DNA of 64,000 nt. Origin: Planoprotostelium fungivorum (lineage: Eukaryota; Evosea; Variosea; Cavosteliida; Cavosteliaceae). How positions within the stretch are numbered: position 1 is the stretch's first letter; the number at the start of each line of letters is the position of its first letter. Made by a program: the position numbers and the translations under genes. The stretch spans positions 124,001 to 188,000 of the forward strand of contig MDYQ01000661.1 of NCBI GenBank assembly GCA_003024175.1, written 5' to 3'. Positions 1 through 11,547 of this stretch are shown here, piece by piece. The notes under the pieces are model-generated. The model was not told where the DNA came from. It did no database searches and was given only the letters and a program-made list of their open reading frames with translations.

Positions 1-1
1 A

Positions 2-130
2 CTTCAGACTTACCCAGAGTTGGTGCCTACGAAGCCACCTTTCTCTTATGCACCCAAGATCTTTGGTTTTCGAATTCACAAGAGCAGCACAAACTATCCC
101 AAACCTGCCAGAGACAAGGGAAAGAAGTAG
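2..130 (+). CDS. 3' end of an unidentified protein gene (partial)
   Basis: An open frame enters from the left edge and runs 42 codons to a TAG at 128-130. The tail is rich in Pro, Tyr and Lys and ends in KGKK, like a normal basic C-terminus. I do not recognise the family. The only support is an open frame that is not low-complexity, so this could be chance. If real, it is the last exon of a gene read toward RRP9. Confidence 0.3.
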   Translation, partial: LQTYPELVPTKPPFSYAPKIFGFRIHKSSTNYPKPARDKGKK

Positions 131-482
131 AAGAGAGAGAGAAGGATATTTGTGTTGAAATTTGGACCCCGAGCTTCTGATGATTGAAGCCGCAAGAATG
201 AAGATGATTGAAAGATGCATCTTCGTCTTTTGTCATGAATTGGAGGGATACGTGTATCATGACATCCTGATAGAGCTCTTGTGTCTGTGAGTGTTTCGCA
301 TGCTGCGTTCAAGTTTGAAGAGCCTTCTAAGAAAAATCTTTTTTGAGATGGTTCAGATGAGAAAATCTTCCGATCACATCACATCACATTCCATTCTACT
401 CCAACTCGTCATAAAGTGAGTATTTATACACCCGTTGAGATAGATCTCATTCCATACATCGTGACAGTCTGTATATTGAGAG
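131..482. other. Intergenic, 5' flank of RRP9
   Basis: No convincing coding frame. The antisense frames of 70-77 codons have no family resemblance or conserved motif. The stretch presumably holds the 3' UTR of the edge gene and the RRP9 promoter. Confidence 0.4.
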
Positions 483-2531
483 ATGATAGTGGATAAGAGA
501 GGAAGAGGAGGTGGTGCCGCCAGAAGAGGAGGGAGACCAGGTGGTGCCTCACGTGGTGGATCACGCGGTGGCCGTGTGTCTAAAGGAGGTGGGCGTGTGA
601 TCTGATTGCAATGGTTGACAACTTCAAGCCGGGGAGAAGAGAAAATTCAACCGAAATGAAGAGATTCAGAGTGATGATGATGATAATGGAGTAGGGCTCT
701 CGGTGAGATGTTTTATGATGTGATTGATTCCTGATTCCATTATCAACAGGAAAACAACACAGCGCTCGATAACGACAGTGAAGAACAATCACAAAAGAGA
801 CAGAGACCAGGAGAGAGCGCAGAAGAGGCCAGGTAATTGTCCATCATATCATTATCATGTCATCAACCTGTGACACCGTCTCAGATTACGATTGGCCAAG
901 GGTTACCTTGAAAAACTAGAAGATGCCATGTCTAAAGAAGGAATGGACGGCGGCATCGACGCCGAGCAGATGGACAAGGACAACATGGCAGCTCGCATCC
1001 GTGACGATGTGGTGAGTCGACCGTCTCCGTTTCCCGCCCTTTTTGAATCTCAAACAGGCGGACATGCGCGGGAAATACAAGCACATCGTCGCCGCCAAAC
1101 TGGTCAAGTTGGAGCTGCGAGACGAAGACATCATCACATTCAAAGGACACTCACGCGCAGTCACAGCCGTCGTCATCTCTGAAGACGAGTCCACCCTCTA
1201 CACGGCATCGAAAGACTGCAACATCATCCGATGTGAGATGATCATGATGTATATGATGCAACGTCTAAATCGAACCAGGGGACGTAGAGAGCAAGAAGAA
1301 AGTTTTCACTTTCTCAGGAAAGAAAGTCAACTCAGAGAAGAAATTTTCAAAGGGCCACAATGGAGAGATCTTGACCCTAGCGCTCAGCAGTGATGCCAAG
1401 TTGTTGGCAAGTGGAGGCACCGACAAGGGTCACCAGATTCGACTGTGGGACCTCGGCGAGAACAAGCACTTGGAGAATCTGGTCGGACACAGAGACGTCA
1501 TATCGGTGCGTCGAGATATCTCGAAATTTCGAGTTACGTCTCACGGTGGAACAGTGTCTGGCCTTCAAGAAGGGTAGCGCACAGTTGTACAGCGGCTCAT
1601 ACGATAGAACTCTAAAGATCTGGAATGCAAAGAGTGGACTGTACATGGATACTCTATTTGGACACGGAGATAAGGTAAGACATCTCATGAGATGTCGTCA
1701 GTCAGTGTGAAGATGTCACACGATATCGTGAGATGCCGTCCTACGACATGATGATGATCATGATGATCGCGATCACAATGATGATCATGTACGGTGATGA
1801 TGACAAAGACGCAGGTCATCGCCGTAGACAGTCTTTACAAAGAGAATCCAGTTTCCACCGGCGAAGGCAAAGCCGTCCACCTCTGGAGGGTGAGCTCCCC
1901 ACCCACTCGCCCGCTGACTCGTTGTAGATCGAGAGGGAGACCCAATTGGCCTTTCACGGTCACAGCTCTGCCGTAGAATGCGTTTCCATGTTCGACGAGA
2001 GCACGTTTGTCACGGGAGGGCAGGATGGAGATCTGTCCGTCTGGGTCACCTCGAAGAAGAGGCCAGCCGGAACCGTGCACAAGGCTCATGGAGCTGAAGC
2101 TCCATGGATTTCTGCCGTGGCGGCCCTTCCCTTCTCTGACCTCTTCGTGTCGGGTGAGCGTCGTGATGATGTGATGTGATGATGATGGCATCAGGATCGT
2201 GTGATGGGTTCTTGCGGTTTTGGAAGGTGACACTCGGTGGAGAGTCCGGTGCTTCGATCACGTGTGTAATGCAGTTGCCTATGGTGAGTCACTTCTCATC
2301 TCCATCACGATGTCATTCGATGATGTGATGTCATTCGATGATGTGATGTCATTTGATGATGTGATGGACTGAAGAATTATGTAGGAGGGATGGATCAACA
2401 GTTTGTCGATATCACCCAATGGAAGAACGCTAGCGGTTGGTATCGGTAGAGATCACAGACTGGGAAGATGGCATCCAATAGAGGGAGCAAAGAACTGCAC
2501 GAAGATCGTGCGACTCCCGATAAAAATTTGA
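483..2531 (+). CDS. RRP9: U3 small nucleolar RNA-interacting protein 2 (RRP9/U3-55K), WD40 protein
   Basis: Component of the box C/D U3 snoRNP that acts in 18S pre-rRNA processing in the nucleolus. Reading from the ATG at 483 through about eight short introns gives an N-terminal Gly/Arg-rich tail (RGRGGG, RGGRPGG), an acidic stretch (SDDDDNG), and the RRP9-type linker (LRLAKGYLEKLEDAM). WD40 repeats follow: FKGHSRAVTAVV, TASKDCNIIRWDVE, ASGGTDKGHQIRLWD and GHRDVIS are all visible. The protein ends GWINSLSISPNG..VGIGRDHRLGRWHPIEGAKN before TGA at 2529, matching the conserved RRP9 C-terminus. One intron near 1880-1926 ends with the recurrent CTCGTTGTAG acceptor, and the intron at 2283-2383 holds an 18-bp tandem repeat. 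Confidence 0.9.
2311..2364 (+). repeat. 18-bp tandem repeat, three copies, in an RRP9 intron
   Basis: The unit TGTCATTCGATGATGTGA occurs three times in tandem, with one C-to-T change in the third copy. It accounts for most of the extra length of this intron compared with its 45-60 nt neighbours. Confidence 0.9.
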
Positions 2532-2966
2532 TTTTGTCTCGACGCCTTCTTTTTATTCGAACGAACCCGCAGTGTCAGGACACGACAACTTGTTGCAACT
2601 ACGAGCGTATGATCGCTAGAATCTAGTGTCTATGCGCTATAATCTTACGACCGCTGTGGAAATGGAGCTACGATGCTGTAGTGGTGGTGAAAATAACAAG
2701 ATAGAATTCTTCCTACAATCGAGTCTTCAGAAGTATGCATTCGATAAATCGTGGAAATGAGGTCAGATCGACAGCGAGCGTGGATTTCTTGTGTATTATC
2801 TAAGAAAGAAGATGAAGATGCATTCATCGGAGGTGGAGACAGTGGTTGAATGATACAATCAGAAATCTTATGAATTTATCGATCAGTCTATGTAGATGGA
2901 AATTCCCGCCAAAAAATCCCGCTCGAATGTTTGAAGTTATAACCGCTCAACATCAGGAGAGGCAGC
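2532..2966. other. Intergenic between RRP9 and the kinesin gene
   Basis: Holds the RRP9 3' end and the kinesin 5' flank. No coding frame with family similarity was seen on either strand. The only distinct element is the E2F-like site near 2900. Confidence 0.5.
2900..2912 (+). promoter_or_regulatory. E2F/DP-like site upstream of the kinesin gene
   Basis: TTCCCGCCAAAAA lies about 55-65 bases before the kinesin ATG and matches the canonical E2F/DP site (TTTCCCGCC-type, followed by A's). A mitotic motor is a plausible cell-cycle target. The same core also occurs inside introns and coding exons in this window, so position rather than sequence is the main support. Confidence 0.35.
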
Positions 2967-5900
2967 ATGGACCCCCGCATTGGTCTAGAGAGATACAAAG
3001 TTCTCCTTCGCATAAAGGACACAGAAGAATCCTTCCTGAGCGCAGATTTAGAGCAGCGTAAGGTCACAATCGATCTAGTTGAGGAACAAAATGAAGAGAT
3101 CAAGTATCCTTCGACACCAGTTCCAAAAAAGGGTGGAGCCGTTCAACGTCCAAAGACCGATGCAGAGAACGAAGAGAAGGATCGTAGAACATTCCACTTT
3201 GATAGGGTCTTCAATCACGAAGCACAACAGAAAGACATCTTCGAGGAGGTAGAAGATCTCATCGACTCATCGTTAGAAGGTCGTCACACGACCATCGTGA
3301 CCTACGGGTGAATCATTCTTTTCAAAACACACTGCATCTTACATTCGAGACAGAGGAAAGAAGAGTGGAAAGACATTCACAATGAGAGGTACCGGTCGTG
3401 AGCCAGGCTTGATCCTTCGTTCTCTCGATCGATTGTTCAAGACGCTCAATCGAGACAGTCTCTGTTACTACTTCCTTCAAGTCACGTGAGTCTATCTTCA
3501 TCACATCATCCCTTCTCATTCTTCGTCAGGTACGTCCACATTCGCGATGAAGAGATCATCGATCTCACGGACACGAACAACAGAGGTGAAGCCTGCGACA
3601 TCCACCTGTCACCCCACTGACATCATCCAGATCAGAAGAGGGAGGTCGTGGTCGAATTAGACAAGTACAAAGGAGCCACCTTGGGCGGAGGCAACCAATT
3701 GTTCTCGACCGTCAAAACACTAGAGGAGGCCGCTCATCTGTTGAACCGAGGCACCACCTTTATCTCGGACAATGGCCTAGAAGAGTTGGGCAGCAGCGTG
3801 TTCACTGTTCACATCCAGAGGAAGGGAAAGAACCCTGAAGACACTTCGATGGACAGATGGTCGAGATTGCATCTCGTCGATCTCGCCGCACCCGCAGGTG
3901 ATCATCTCTATTTCACATCATCCCATGTCGTCATCTTTCATCATCTGATCGAATCCATCGTCTGACATGCTTCATCTGATCCTCCCCCATCGATCATCCA
4001 AACGATCTCATCATCACCTCACCATCATCTCATCTCCATCTCACTCCACATCAGATGATGAACCGGTCAAGTCCTTCGAGAGAATCGTCTACGCTCTCAG
4101 CAGCAAGACGTACTGCGGAGACATCGACATCGAAGACAGCTGCCTCACCTCTCTCCTCCGCGACTCCCTCGGTGGCAACAGCCGCACCTGCATCATCTCA
4201 CACGTCTCCTGTGAGGCCAAGAAGGAAGCTCATCAGACCCTCCTTCACACGAATCGAATGTCTCGCCTCACCAATTTGGTTGTCACGAACCAAACGAACG
4301 ACGACGACAATAACCGTGCCCTCTACTTGGAATTGGAAGCCCTCCGAACGCAAGATTTAGACAGGAGGAGAGAGAAGGCGAGGGACAAGAGGGTGCTGCA
4401 GGAGCTGGAGAAGAAGAACAAGTGTCTCAGCAGAGACAAGGAGAAGGAAGACAAGAGGAGGAGCGAGGAGATGGAGAGCGTGAGGGAGGAGTATGAAGAG
4501 AGGCTGTTTGAAGCGCAGAGGAGGGAGGAAGAGGCGAGGGAGAGATTGGAAGAGGAGGAGGAGAAGAGCGAGACATTGAGATCGGAGATATGCAGGATGA
4601 AGATCGAGTGCATCAAGGCGAGAGACGAGAGAGACGATCTGAAGGTGAGTTTAGACAACAAAGATCATGATGATGATGATGATGAAACTGACTTGTGAAT
4701 AGAACGTCATAGAAGAGATCCAAGATAAATTGAATGCTCAGAAGGAAACTATGTCCCAATGGAAGGTCAGTCTACGCTGAACGTTCCACCGTCTGACACA
4801 TCGACAGCTCATGCAGAGAGATTCCAGAGAGAAGGAATCGAAATCTCAGGTAAATCTCTTTTGTTAACCAGAATTGATCGTTGTAGATGGAGCAAGAGGA
4901 GAGATACGAAGAGTTGTCGAACAAGTGCAAGAGCCTGGAGAAGAACGTGACGCTGTACAAGGTGAGAGAATGAATTAGAACGTGACGATTGATTCGATGC
5001 AGAAAGAATTGGATAAAGAGAAGGAGAAGAACAGGAGATACGAAGAAGAAGTTGAATTACTGAAGGTAAAGAGGATCATGATCATGATGATCGTGATCGT
5101 CTCGATGATGACTTACCTATGTATAGAGCCGCTGTGAAGAGGAATCTGGTAAGAGAGGAGACGAAATGAATAAGATGAAGAAGAATGGAGAAGAGGAGAA
5201 CAAGAGATCACGCCAGGCACTTCGGGATCTGGAGATCAAGTTGAACGCAGCCGTCACCGAGAAGGCAGCCATCAAGCAAGAGTTGGAAGAGGTAAGTCTT
5301 TCACCACGATCATCTCGTCACGATCGTGATCGCGATCATCACGATCATGGATCCTCTTCATACGTATATGATCACATCTATCATCAACTCATCATCATCA
5401 ACTCATCACGATCACTTCCATCACGATCACATCCGATCACCAACCATCACTTCCATCATCATGATGATCATCACGCTCATCTTCCATCAGATGAAAGACA
5501 CACTCGATCTCCTTTGCAACGAGAAAGATGAAGTCGCAGAGCAATTGAAGAAGGAGAGAAAATTAGCTCAAGAGAGAGAGAAGACGAGGGACAGCAGCAA
5601 ACAGACTGCCCTGGAGCAGACGGAGAATCACAAGCAGAGGGAGGCAGAGATGAAGAAGAAGGTGAAGGAGAGAGAGGGAGAGATCGAGGCGTTTAGAGAG
5701 ACGGTCCGCAGTTTGGAGAAGAGGGTGAGATGATCATGATCGTGTCGGTGTCGTTCATCATCACATGACGATCAGGATGATGGTGATCGTTACGATGATC
5801 ATCACGATCATGATCGTCATCACATGACGTCCATAAGACAACCTGGTCGACACCATGATGATGAATGACACATGTGATGATGATACTGACACCATCCACA

Positions 5901-6720
5901 GAATGAAGAATTAGAGGAACAATCAAAGAAGGACAAGAAGAGAAGATCTACAACGAGAGAAGAAGAGAAGGTGACGAGAGAGATACTCTCCTTCACCACA
6001 GAAGAGAGAGAAGAGGAGAGACAAGAGAAGGAGAAGGAGAGACAAGACAAGAGGAGAAGAGAGAGACAAGAGAAGAAGGAGAGAGAAGAGGAGAGAGACA
6101 AGAGAGAAGAGGAGGAGAGAGAAGAAGAGAGGAAGAGGGAGAAGAAGAAGAGAGAAGAGAAGAAGAGAGAAGAGAAGGAGAGAGAAGAGAAGGAGAGAGA
6201 AGAGAAGGAGAGAGAAGAGAAGGAGAGAGAAGAGAAGAAGAGAGAGAAGAGTAGAAAGACTGTCGATGATGATGAAGAGGACTCTCGAAAGAAGAGCGGT
6301 GGAAAGAGAACGAGTGCAGGAGAGAAGAGTCTAAAGAAGGTAGATGAGAAGAAGAGGAGAACACAAGACAAGGAGAAGACAACGAAGAGAAGGAAGACGG
6401 AAGACAAGGAGAACGTCGCTCCAAAGAACTCCATCATCAGCGACATCATCTTCCAAGATGAAGACATGTCGATCGAGAGCGTCGGGAAGGTGAAGAGAAG
6501 AAGAGAAGGTTGTCTCTGACGATGCTTTTAGAAGACGAGGAAGCTCTACGATCCATCTTCATCCGATGTGATGGACGTGCCGATGGCTGCCACGTCACCT
6601 CTAAAGAACAAGAGGACAAGTGCTGTTGCGAAGAAGAAGGAGTCTCTCAACGTTACGAGTGGCTCGAACTTGAAGCAGAGCTTCTGTATACCCAGACTCA
6701 AGGGATTTGGAATCCTGTGA
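2967..6720 (+). CDS. Divergent N-terminal-motor kinesin with long coiled coil and basic tail
   Basis: Microtubule motor. The motor starts with RYKVLLRIKDTEES. The P-loop is rebuilt across a 46-nt intron as TYGGKKSGKTFTMRG, where most kinesins have GQTGSGKT. Later motifs are YVHIRDEEIIDLTD, SSVFTVHIQ (switch I-like region is weak), LHLVDLAAP (LVDLAG-like, last Gly replaced by Ala), and LLRDSLGGNSRTCIISHVS (the standard LLQDSLGGNS helix). About 1.8 kb of Glu/Arg/Lys-rich coiled coil follows, with an EREEK repeat. The final intron (donor after SVGK near 6490) joins to a basic tail ending FCIPRLKGFGIL before TGA at 6718. Without that splice the frame stops at 6519. The family assignment is firm, but the class is not: the tail and P-loop match no class I can name. 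Internal introns near 5293-5490 and 5725-5902 are long and GATC-rich. Confidence 0.8.
5293..5490 (+). repeat. Low-complexity GATCATCACG-type intron sequence
   Basis: A long kinesin intron made largely of GATCATGATC, ATCATCACG and CACGATCAC words, many self-complementary. It is one of about ten such intron fillers in the window; typical introns here are 40-60 nt. Confidence 0.7.
6154..6244 (+). repeat. 15-bp coding repeat encoding EREEK
   Basis: The unit GAGAGAAGAGAAG(G/A)AG repeats about six times in the kinesin tail and encodes repeated Glu-Arg-Glu-Glu-Lys. Each unit adds five residues of charged helix and keeps frame, so copy number may vary between strains. Confidence 0.85.
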
Positions 6721-6831
6721 TGATACAAACGAACATGATGTGTCCATCTTCTAAGACTTTGTGTTGTGGCTTCTCATGCGAACAGCCACATGGACGGAGT
6801 GTGTACCGTGTTGCATGAAGTGTGCTGCTCT

Positions 6832-6835
6832 AAAA
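6832..6835 (-). terminator. Pol III T-run terminator of tRNA-Leu
   Basis: Read on the minus strand, a TTTT run lies six bases beyond the tRNA 3' end. This is the usual RNA polymerase III stop signal. Confidence 0.7.
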
Positions 6836-6841
6836 GAGGTT

Positions 6842-6921
6842 GCAAGCTGTGGGAGTCGAACCCACGAACCCGAAGGACTAGCACCTGAAGCTAGCGTGTT
6901 TGACCACTTCACTAAACTTGC
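6842..6921 (-). tRNA. tRNA-Leu (anticodon CAG)
   Basis: The minus strand folds as a class II tRNA. The acceptor GCAAGTT pairs with AGCTTGC (one T-G pair). The D arm carries GTGGTCAAACAC. The anticodon arm is CTAGC-TTCAGGT-GCTAG, with CAG in the loop. A long variable arm TCCTTCGGGTTC follows, and the T arm is GTGGG-TTCGACT-CCCAC. The A-box-like and GGTTCGA B-box elements are intact, and there is no intron. Anticodon CAG reads the Leu codon CUG. Confidence 0.95.
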
Positions 6922-7222
6922 TGAATGGTGCAATTTCAGTTTGTTGCTGATGTATCGTTTACAACGCTGAATGTTCAGCAATATTATAAAAAAGGACGAC
7001 CATTGAATATGTCATGTGGAGGAAAGAAGCAGAACACACGTATACGTAAATTATTATGAAGGAATGTCAAGAAGATTCATCGCGTTATCAAGACATAATG
7101 AGGAGATAAACAATGAAGTCCGTGCGGGATGTCGCCTTGATGGCGTCATCATCACATCATCATCATCCGATCACACGGATGCGATAGATCAAATATCTCA
7201 CAAACGTCGTTGTGACGATCCA

Positions 7223-8358
7223 ATGTCTTCACCCATACGAATCGGTCTGATCGGTCTCTCAGCGAGTGCTACGACAGCATGGGCTTCCATCGCTCACCTT
7301 CCTTACCTCTCCACCTCTCCTCATTACAAGATCGTCGCCCTTCTCAACTCCTCCGAGGCTGCCGCACGAGAAGCCATACGATTCTACGGCTTACCTGCAG
7401 ATACGAGGGCATACGGCACACCCGAAGATCTGGCTGCCGATGCCGACGTACAGCTGGTCGTATGTTCAGTCAGAGTGGACAGACACTTGCCCACCGTGAT
7501 GCCGTCGATCTTGGCGGGAAAAGACGTCTTCGTGGAGTGGCCTCTGGGAGCCAATGAAGAGGAAGGAAGAATGATGATGGAGGTGGCAAGGGAAAAGAAC
7601 GTTAAAGCCATGGTAGGACTCCAAGGAAGAAAGGACGCAGCGGCTAATGCCATTCGAGATCAGATCGAGGCAAATGAGATCGGAGACATCAGGAGCGTAG
7701 AGGTCATCGTACCTCAGGGACAATTTAGCCAGGTAAACCCTTCAAATTTCACGTGTTTATCTGCTAATCATTTGATCAGTTACCTGAGGGATTGGAATAC
7801 TTCATCGACAGACGCACTGGGGGGAACCATCTCACCATCCTATTTGCCCACCTCCTCGACACTGTCCTCCACATCGTCGGACCCATCCAAGATGACTTCA
7901 TCTGTCGCGCCTATAACACTCTGAAAGAAGTGGACATCCACGACAACGGCAAGGTTCTGAGACGAGTGAAGAAGGACACGTTCGACCACTTTTACCTGCT
8001 CGGACGTCTTCACAATCAGGCACCCGTCACCATCATCGCACGCGATGGACGAAAGATACAGAACAACCCGGGCGTCACCCTTCGCGTCCATGGTTCTTTG
8101 AAAGACGTCGAGTTAACCCTGCCCGGAAACTTCACCAACGTTGGCTACGGGAAGGAGTCCATACTCAAGATCATCCATGACAAGGGTGAAGAGAGGATAG
8201 ACATCGATCAAGGGAGAGAAGAGGGACTACCTCAAGCGGCCAGAAATACGGCCAGACTCTACGAAGCGTTTTTAGAGGATAGAGGTTATCCCACCTTTGA
8301 TGACGCCGTACAGCTGCATCATAAGATAGAGCAGATCTACCAACAAAACGAAATATAG
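7223..8358 (+). CDS. Gfo/Idh/MocA-family NAD(P)-dependent oxidoreductase, Gal80-like
   Basis: Predicted soluble dehydrogenase-fold protein. Residues 1-120 form a Rossmann domain: IRIGLIGLSASATTAWASIAHLPYL, then HYKIVALLNSS, and ADVQLVVCSVRVDRHLPTVMPSILAGKDVFVEWPLG. This last segment holds the family E-W/K-P motif (EWPLG instead of EKP). The C-terminal half is the alpha/beta domain, with GGNHLTILFAHLLDTVLHIVG. EWPLG and the AGK-DVF context match the fungal Gal80 branch, whose members can be regulators rather than enzymes. The catalytic Lys of EKP is Trp here, which supports a non-enzymatic or altered role. A single 47-nt intron lies at 7733-7779. The frame is open upstream to 7016, but similarity starts at the ATG at 7223. 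It is convergent with the GNAT gene. Confidence 0.85.
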
Positions 8359-8526
8359 AAACAACATTTCGAGTCTTGATGTTTCATGTGATACGGGGTG
8401 GACGTTGGCTTTTTTCATGATCTAATGTACCGTCTCGTGAAAGTTTATTCAAAAAAGTAGACACATATGGTCGGTGTGATGATGGATCTTAGTGGTAAGC
8501 TGATACGTAACAATCACATCATTATC

Positions 8527-9533
8527 TTATTCGGTCCTGTGGACTTTCCACAGCTGCACCAGACCTCTCTCTACAAAACCAGCCTTCTGATATACTCTGA
8601 TGGCCCCTGCGTCAGAGCAGCTGACTTGCAACCATGACGTCTTTCCCTCCATCTTGTGGATCTGAAGAGATTTCAACTCATCATTTCGATCGATGGACTC
8701 GATCGGATCACCTCCGCTAGATGAGCGATGAGAGCGGAAGCATACCCTCTTCTCGTCCACTCTGGATGAGTCACGATGGTTGTCATCTCCCTACGACTCC
8801 CGCAGCCCATTCTCTCTCCGATCATGGCGACCAGTTTTCCTTCTTTGAAGATACCAAAGAATCGACCTGTTCTTTCAGCTCAGCATGTCATGTGGCTCTG
8901 ATAATGCGCGTGCTCGCCCATCACCTAATTGTGTTGCACCCCCTCTAAAGTAAGTAGGATAAGCTACTGCGGTCAATTCTAGCAAGTGACGAACTCCATC
9001 GACATCATTTGGAATCTCTACGACGGCATCGTGAATCAGTGATGGTGAGTCTCTCGTGCTCGTGTGTTTGTTTTCCATCTGCATGATGGGACCGAGGCAA
9101 GTGATCGTCAATCCAGCGTATTGGTGACCTGCAACGATTGAGGAACGCACAGGTGATGGTGGTTAGCTCCCACTTTGTAGATGTTTTGGCATGTGTCCTA
9201 GAGCGTATAGATGTTCCCCAGGTTCTAAGAGAGAGATGGTCTCCTTAGCCCAATCGTCATGGACATCATCACGCTGCGGATTGAAAGAGATGAAGGGGAT
9301 AGTGCCAACTCTGGAGACAGTCACACGCATGAACACTCGAATGTGGCGCACTTGTATCTCTTGACATCATTGGAAGGTGATACAGTTGCAAATGACACCT
9401 GATTGGTGGAGAGAGAATTCCAGATGGGATTCTCGAGAGGAGAGACTTCCGATTGCATGATGATGTGATCGCTGTGCTGCCGACCGCGCGGAATTGAACC
9501 GATAGGCAGATTGTAGATTACGTCGATTCTCAT
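8527..9533 (-). CDS. GNAT-family N-acetyltransferase
   Basis: Acetyl-CoA-dependent transferase of unknown substrate. Splicing on the minus strand gives a full domain. After an N-terminal segment comes GRFFGIFKEGKLVAMIGERM, the strand pair before the cofactor site. Next is MTTIVTHPEWTRRGYASALIAHL, motif A with an R-R-G-Y-A acetyl-CoA loop. The end is LQVSCSDAGAIRVYQKAGFVERGLVQLW, motif B with the A-I-x-x-Y-x-x-x-G-F signature. At least four introns of 41-60 nt are needed. The N-terminal ATG at 9533 follows in-frame stops. Its neighbours do not suggest a substrate. Confidence 0.8.
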
Positions 9534-9793
9534 CAAAAGAGCCCGATTTCTATGATAACCATGCCCGTGACGAGAGGATTCACCATTCGATTAACACACG
9601 TTAGAAGTGATGAATATTCTATTTTCACTTGTTTGTCATCTCATGAAAGTCTCTGCTGCCATCTCTCAACAGCATCGTCACGAGAGGAATGGTGCGATCC
9701 GTTTATTGTGGTGTTCAGCCTTCCGGCTACCACTCGTCGCTCACTCATAATAAATTAATCTCTTTTCCTCCTCCTCATTCAGTGTTCATCGTG

Positions 9794-11547
9794 TTACCAT
9801 TCGGTTTCCCATCTTCGGTCTCTGCCCACAGGTGACCCTATCCTCTTTAGAACCTCTCTCGTGTGACTTCTCTTCGGATGAGATGACAACATCTGTGTCT
9901 GATGATGATGACATCTTACCGTTGAGGGCCGTCGGTGTATCTTGTGGAACATTGTCTTAAAAACTGTTCCCGTCTTCTTCTTTATCGTGCCGTTCGGTGA
10001 TGTGATCGCGGGCGGTGCTTGCATTGCGAGGTCTACGAGTCGGTCGGTGAAAAAGAATAAAATGAAATAAAATGCCTCACCATCGAATTCGTAAGACGAT
10101 GATGAAGACAGATTTGGACTCTTATCGTGACGTTCTTCTTTTCTAAAGTCGGCTGCTCGACAAGAGAGCTTCCGTTGGAGTCTGATGATGATGAGATGGA
10201 CGCGTGATCTGATGTCGAGCACTCACCTCTTGCATTGATTTGACCTTCTAAACCTTCTGAACGAGTCTTTGTCGATCATATTGAATACTTCCTTATACGC
10301 TGGGTCGAATATCTTTGAACTCAGGGGCAAGATGGAGCTGATGGTATCATCAGTCAATGTTCGATCTTGATGTGAGAGACACACTTTCGACTGGATTTCT
10401 TGCTGTTACTGTGTCCATCTCCCTTGTGTGAGTTGATTTCGATTCGGGCTCGATGGATGATGTCGGCCGAGACATTCAACAGCTTCGGCGCCTTTGCATC
10501 TAAATATTCTCGATAGATCTTGTGAATCGTTGTGGTCTGTGTCGCTACATCCTCTCGTGACTTTCTCAACCGGTCCACCTGCATCATGATGAGATGTCTT
10601 AACGGTTGTGATGATTCACCTCCTGAATAAAATCGAGATTCTCGGAAGAGAGCTCTTCGTAGAGGAAGTTTTTGAAATAATGGACGCCGACAGGGTTGTT
10701 GATGAGTTTGGATAGATCGTCCGTCATGGCATCTGCATCTTGATCTAGACTCGAGTTACTCATGGCCCACGCACTCTCTAACGTAGAGAAACTAATGGTT
10801 TGTTTCGATCCTCTCTGTCTCAGGAGCTATAGACGATGAGCGATGGAGGTGAAGATTTCTTCACTCACCAGCACGATAAGAGAATCGTAGACGTCACATT
10901 TCTGCTCGTTCCATACTTCCAAATCCTCTGACAGCGCTAACCGATCCGCATCTTCGTTTAATCGTTTCTGATGATCGTATCACGCATCGCCCCATCACAA
11001 GAGGCTCACCTTGATGGCAGTGTGGGTCATCTCGCATTTTTTCTTGACCGCTTTCACTCTCGTGGTCAACGTCTCGATCTGAGAAGAGGGTCGGTAATCA
11101 AAATGATTGCCGTGATTTCACCATCGGCGCTGACAGCCTCTGCTCTTGCTCTGATACGTTTTGCAACAGATGTACGTAGTTATTCATCACACCATCCGGT
11201 TGTTCGTCTAATACAGCTCTCAAACCCTCCAAAAGGGTCTTCTCTGCATCGTAGAAAGCTGACACCCTTTTAATCCAATTGAATATCAACCATTCACCTT
11301 TCATGGTCTCGCTATATCTCTCAAAAGATTTGAGCAGCTCTTTGTTTGCATCATCAAATCGATGCAATCTCTCCTTATGAATTCCAATAGACGTCTCGTA
11401 GTTTGATTCAGAAGACAGTGACGAGGCGGTGGACGATGTTGTGTTCCTCTTCAAACGGACCGTCCCACCACTGGTCGGTGAAGAGATAGGAGTGTTATTC
11501 CCGCTGATAGAGCCCAAGAACTCTGTGAAAGACAATAGATCGCTCAT
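9794..11547 (-). CDS. RGS-domain protein with an N-terminal helical (BAR-like) region
   Basis: Likely GTPase-activating regulator of G-alpha. The RGS box is clear: LINNPVGVHYFKNFLYEELSSENLDFIQEVDRLRK, then IYREYLDAKAPKLLNVSADIIHRARIEI, and SKIFDPAYKEVFNMIDKDSFRRFRRS near the end. Before it lie about 200 residues predicted helical, with F..Y, YDAEKTLL and long charged heptads (RVKAVKKKCEMTHTAIKKRL). They resemble BAR or F-BAR helices, but that is inference. The C-terminus is basic and Ser-rich. I chose the ATG at 11547 (MSDLLSF); the frame stays open upstream, so an extra 5' exon is possible. A G-alpha gene lies 21 kb away in the same window. Confidence 0.75.

Noticed and set aside
5820-6467. 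215-codon antisense open frame rich in Ser and Phe
   Set aside because: It is the reverse strand of the kinesin Glu/Arg/Lys repeat; low-complexity purine-rich coding sequence leaves long open frames on the other strand.
9479-9510. Possible tRNA T-arm (GGTTCAATTCCG on the minus strand)
   Set aside because: The flanking bases do not pair into a T stem, no acceptor or anticodon arm follows, and the sequence is coding in the GNAT gene.
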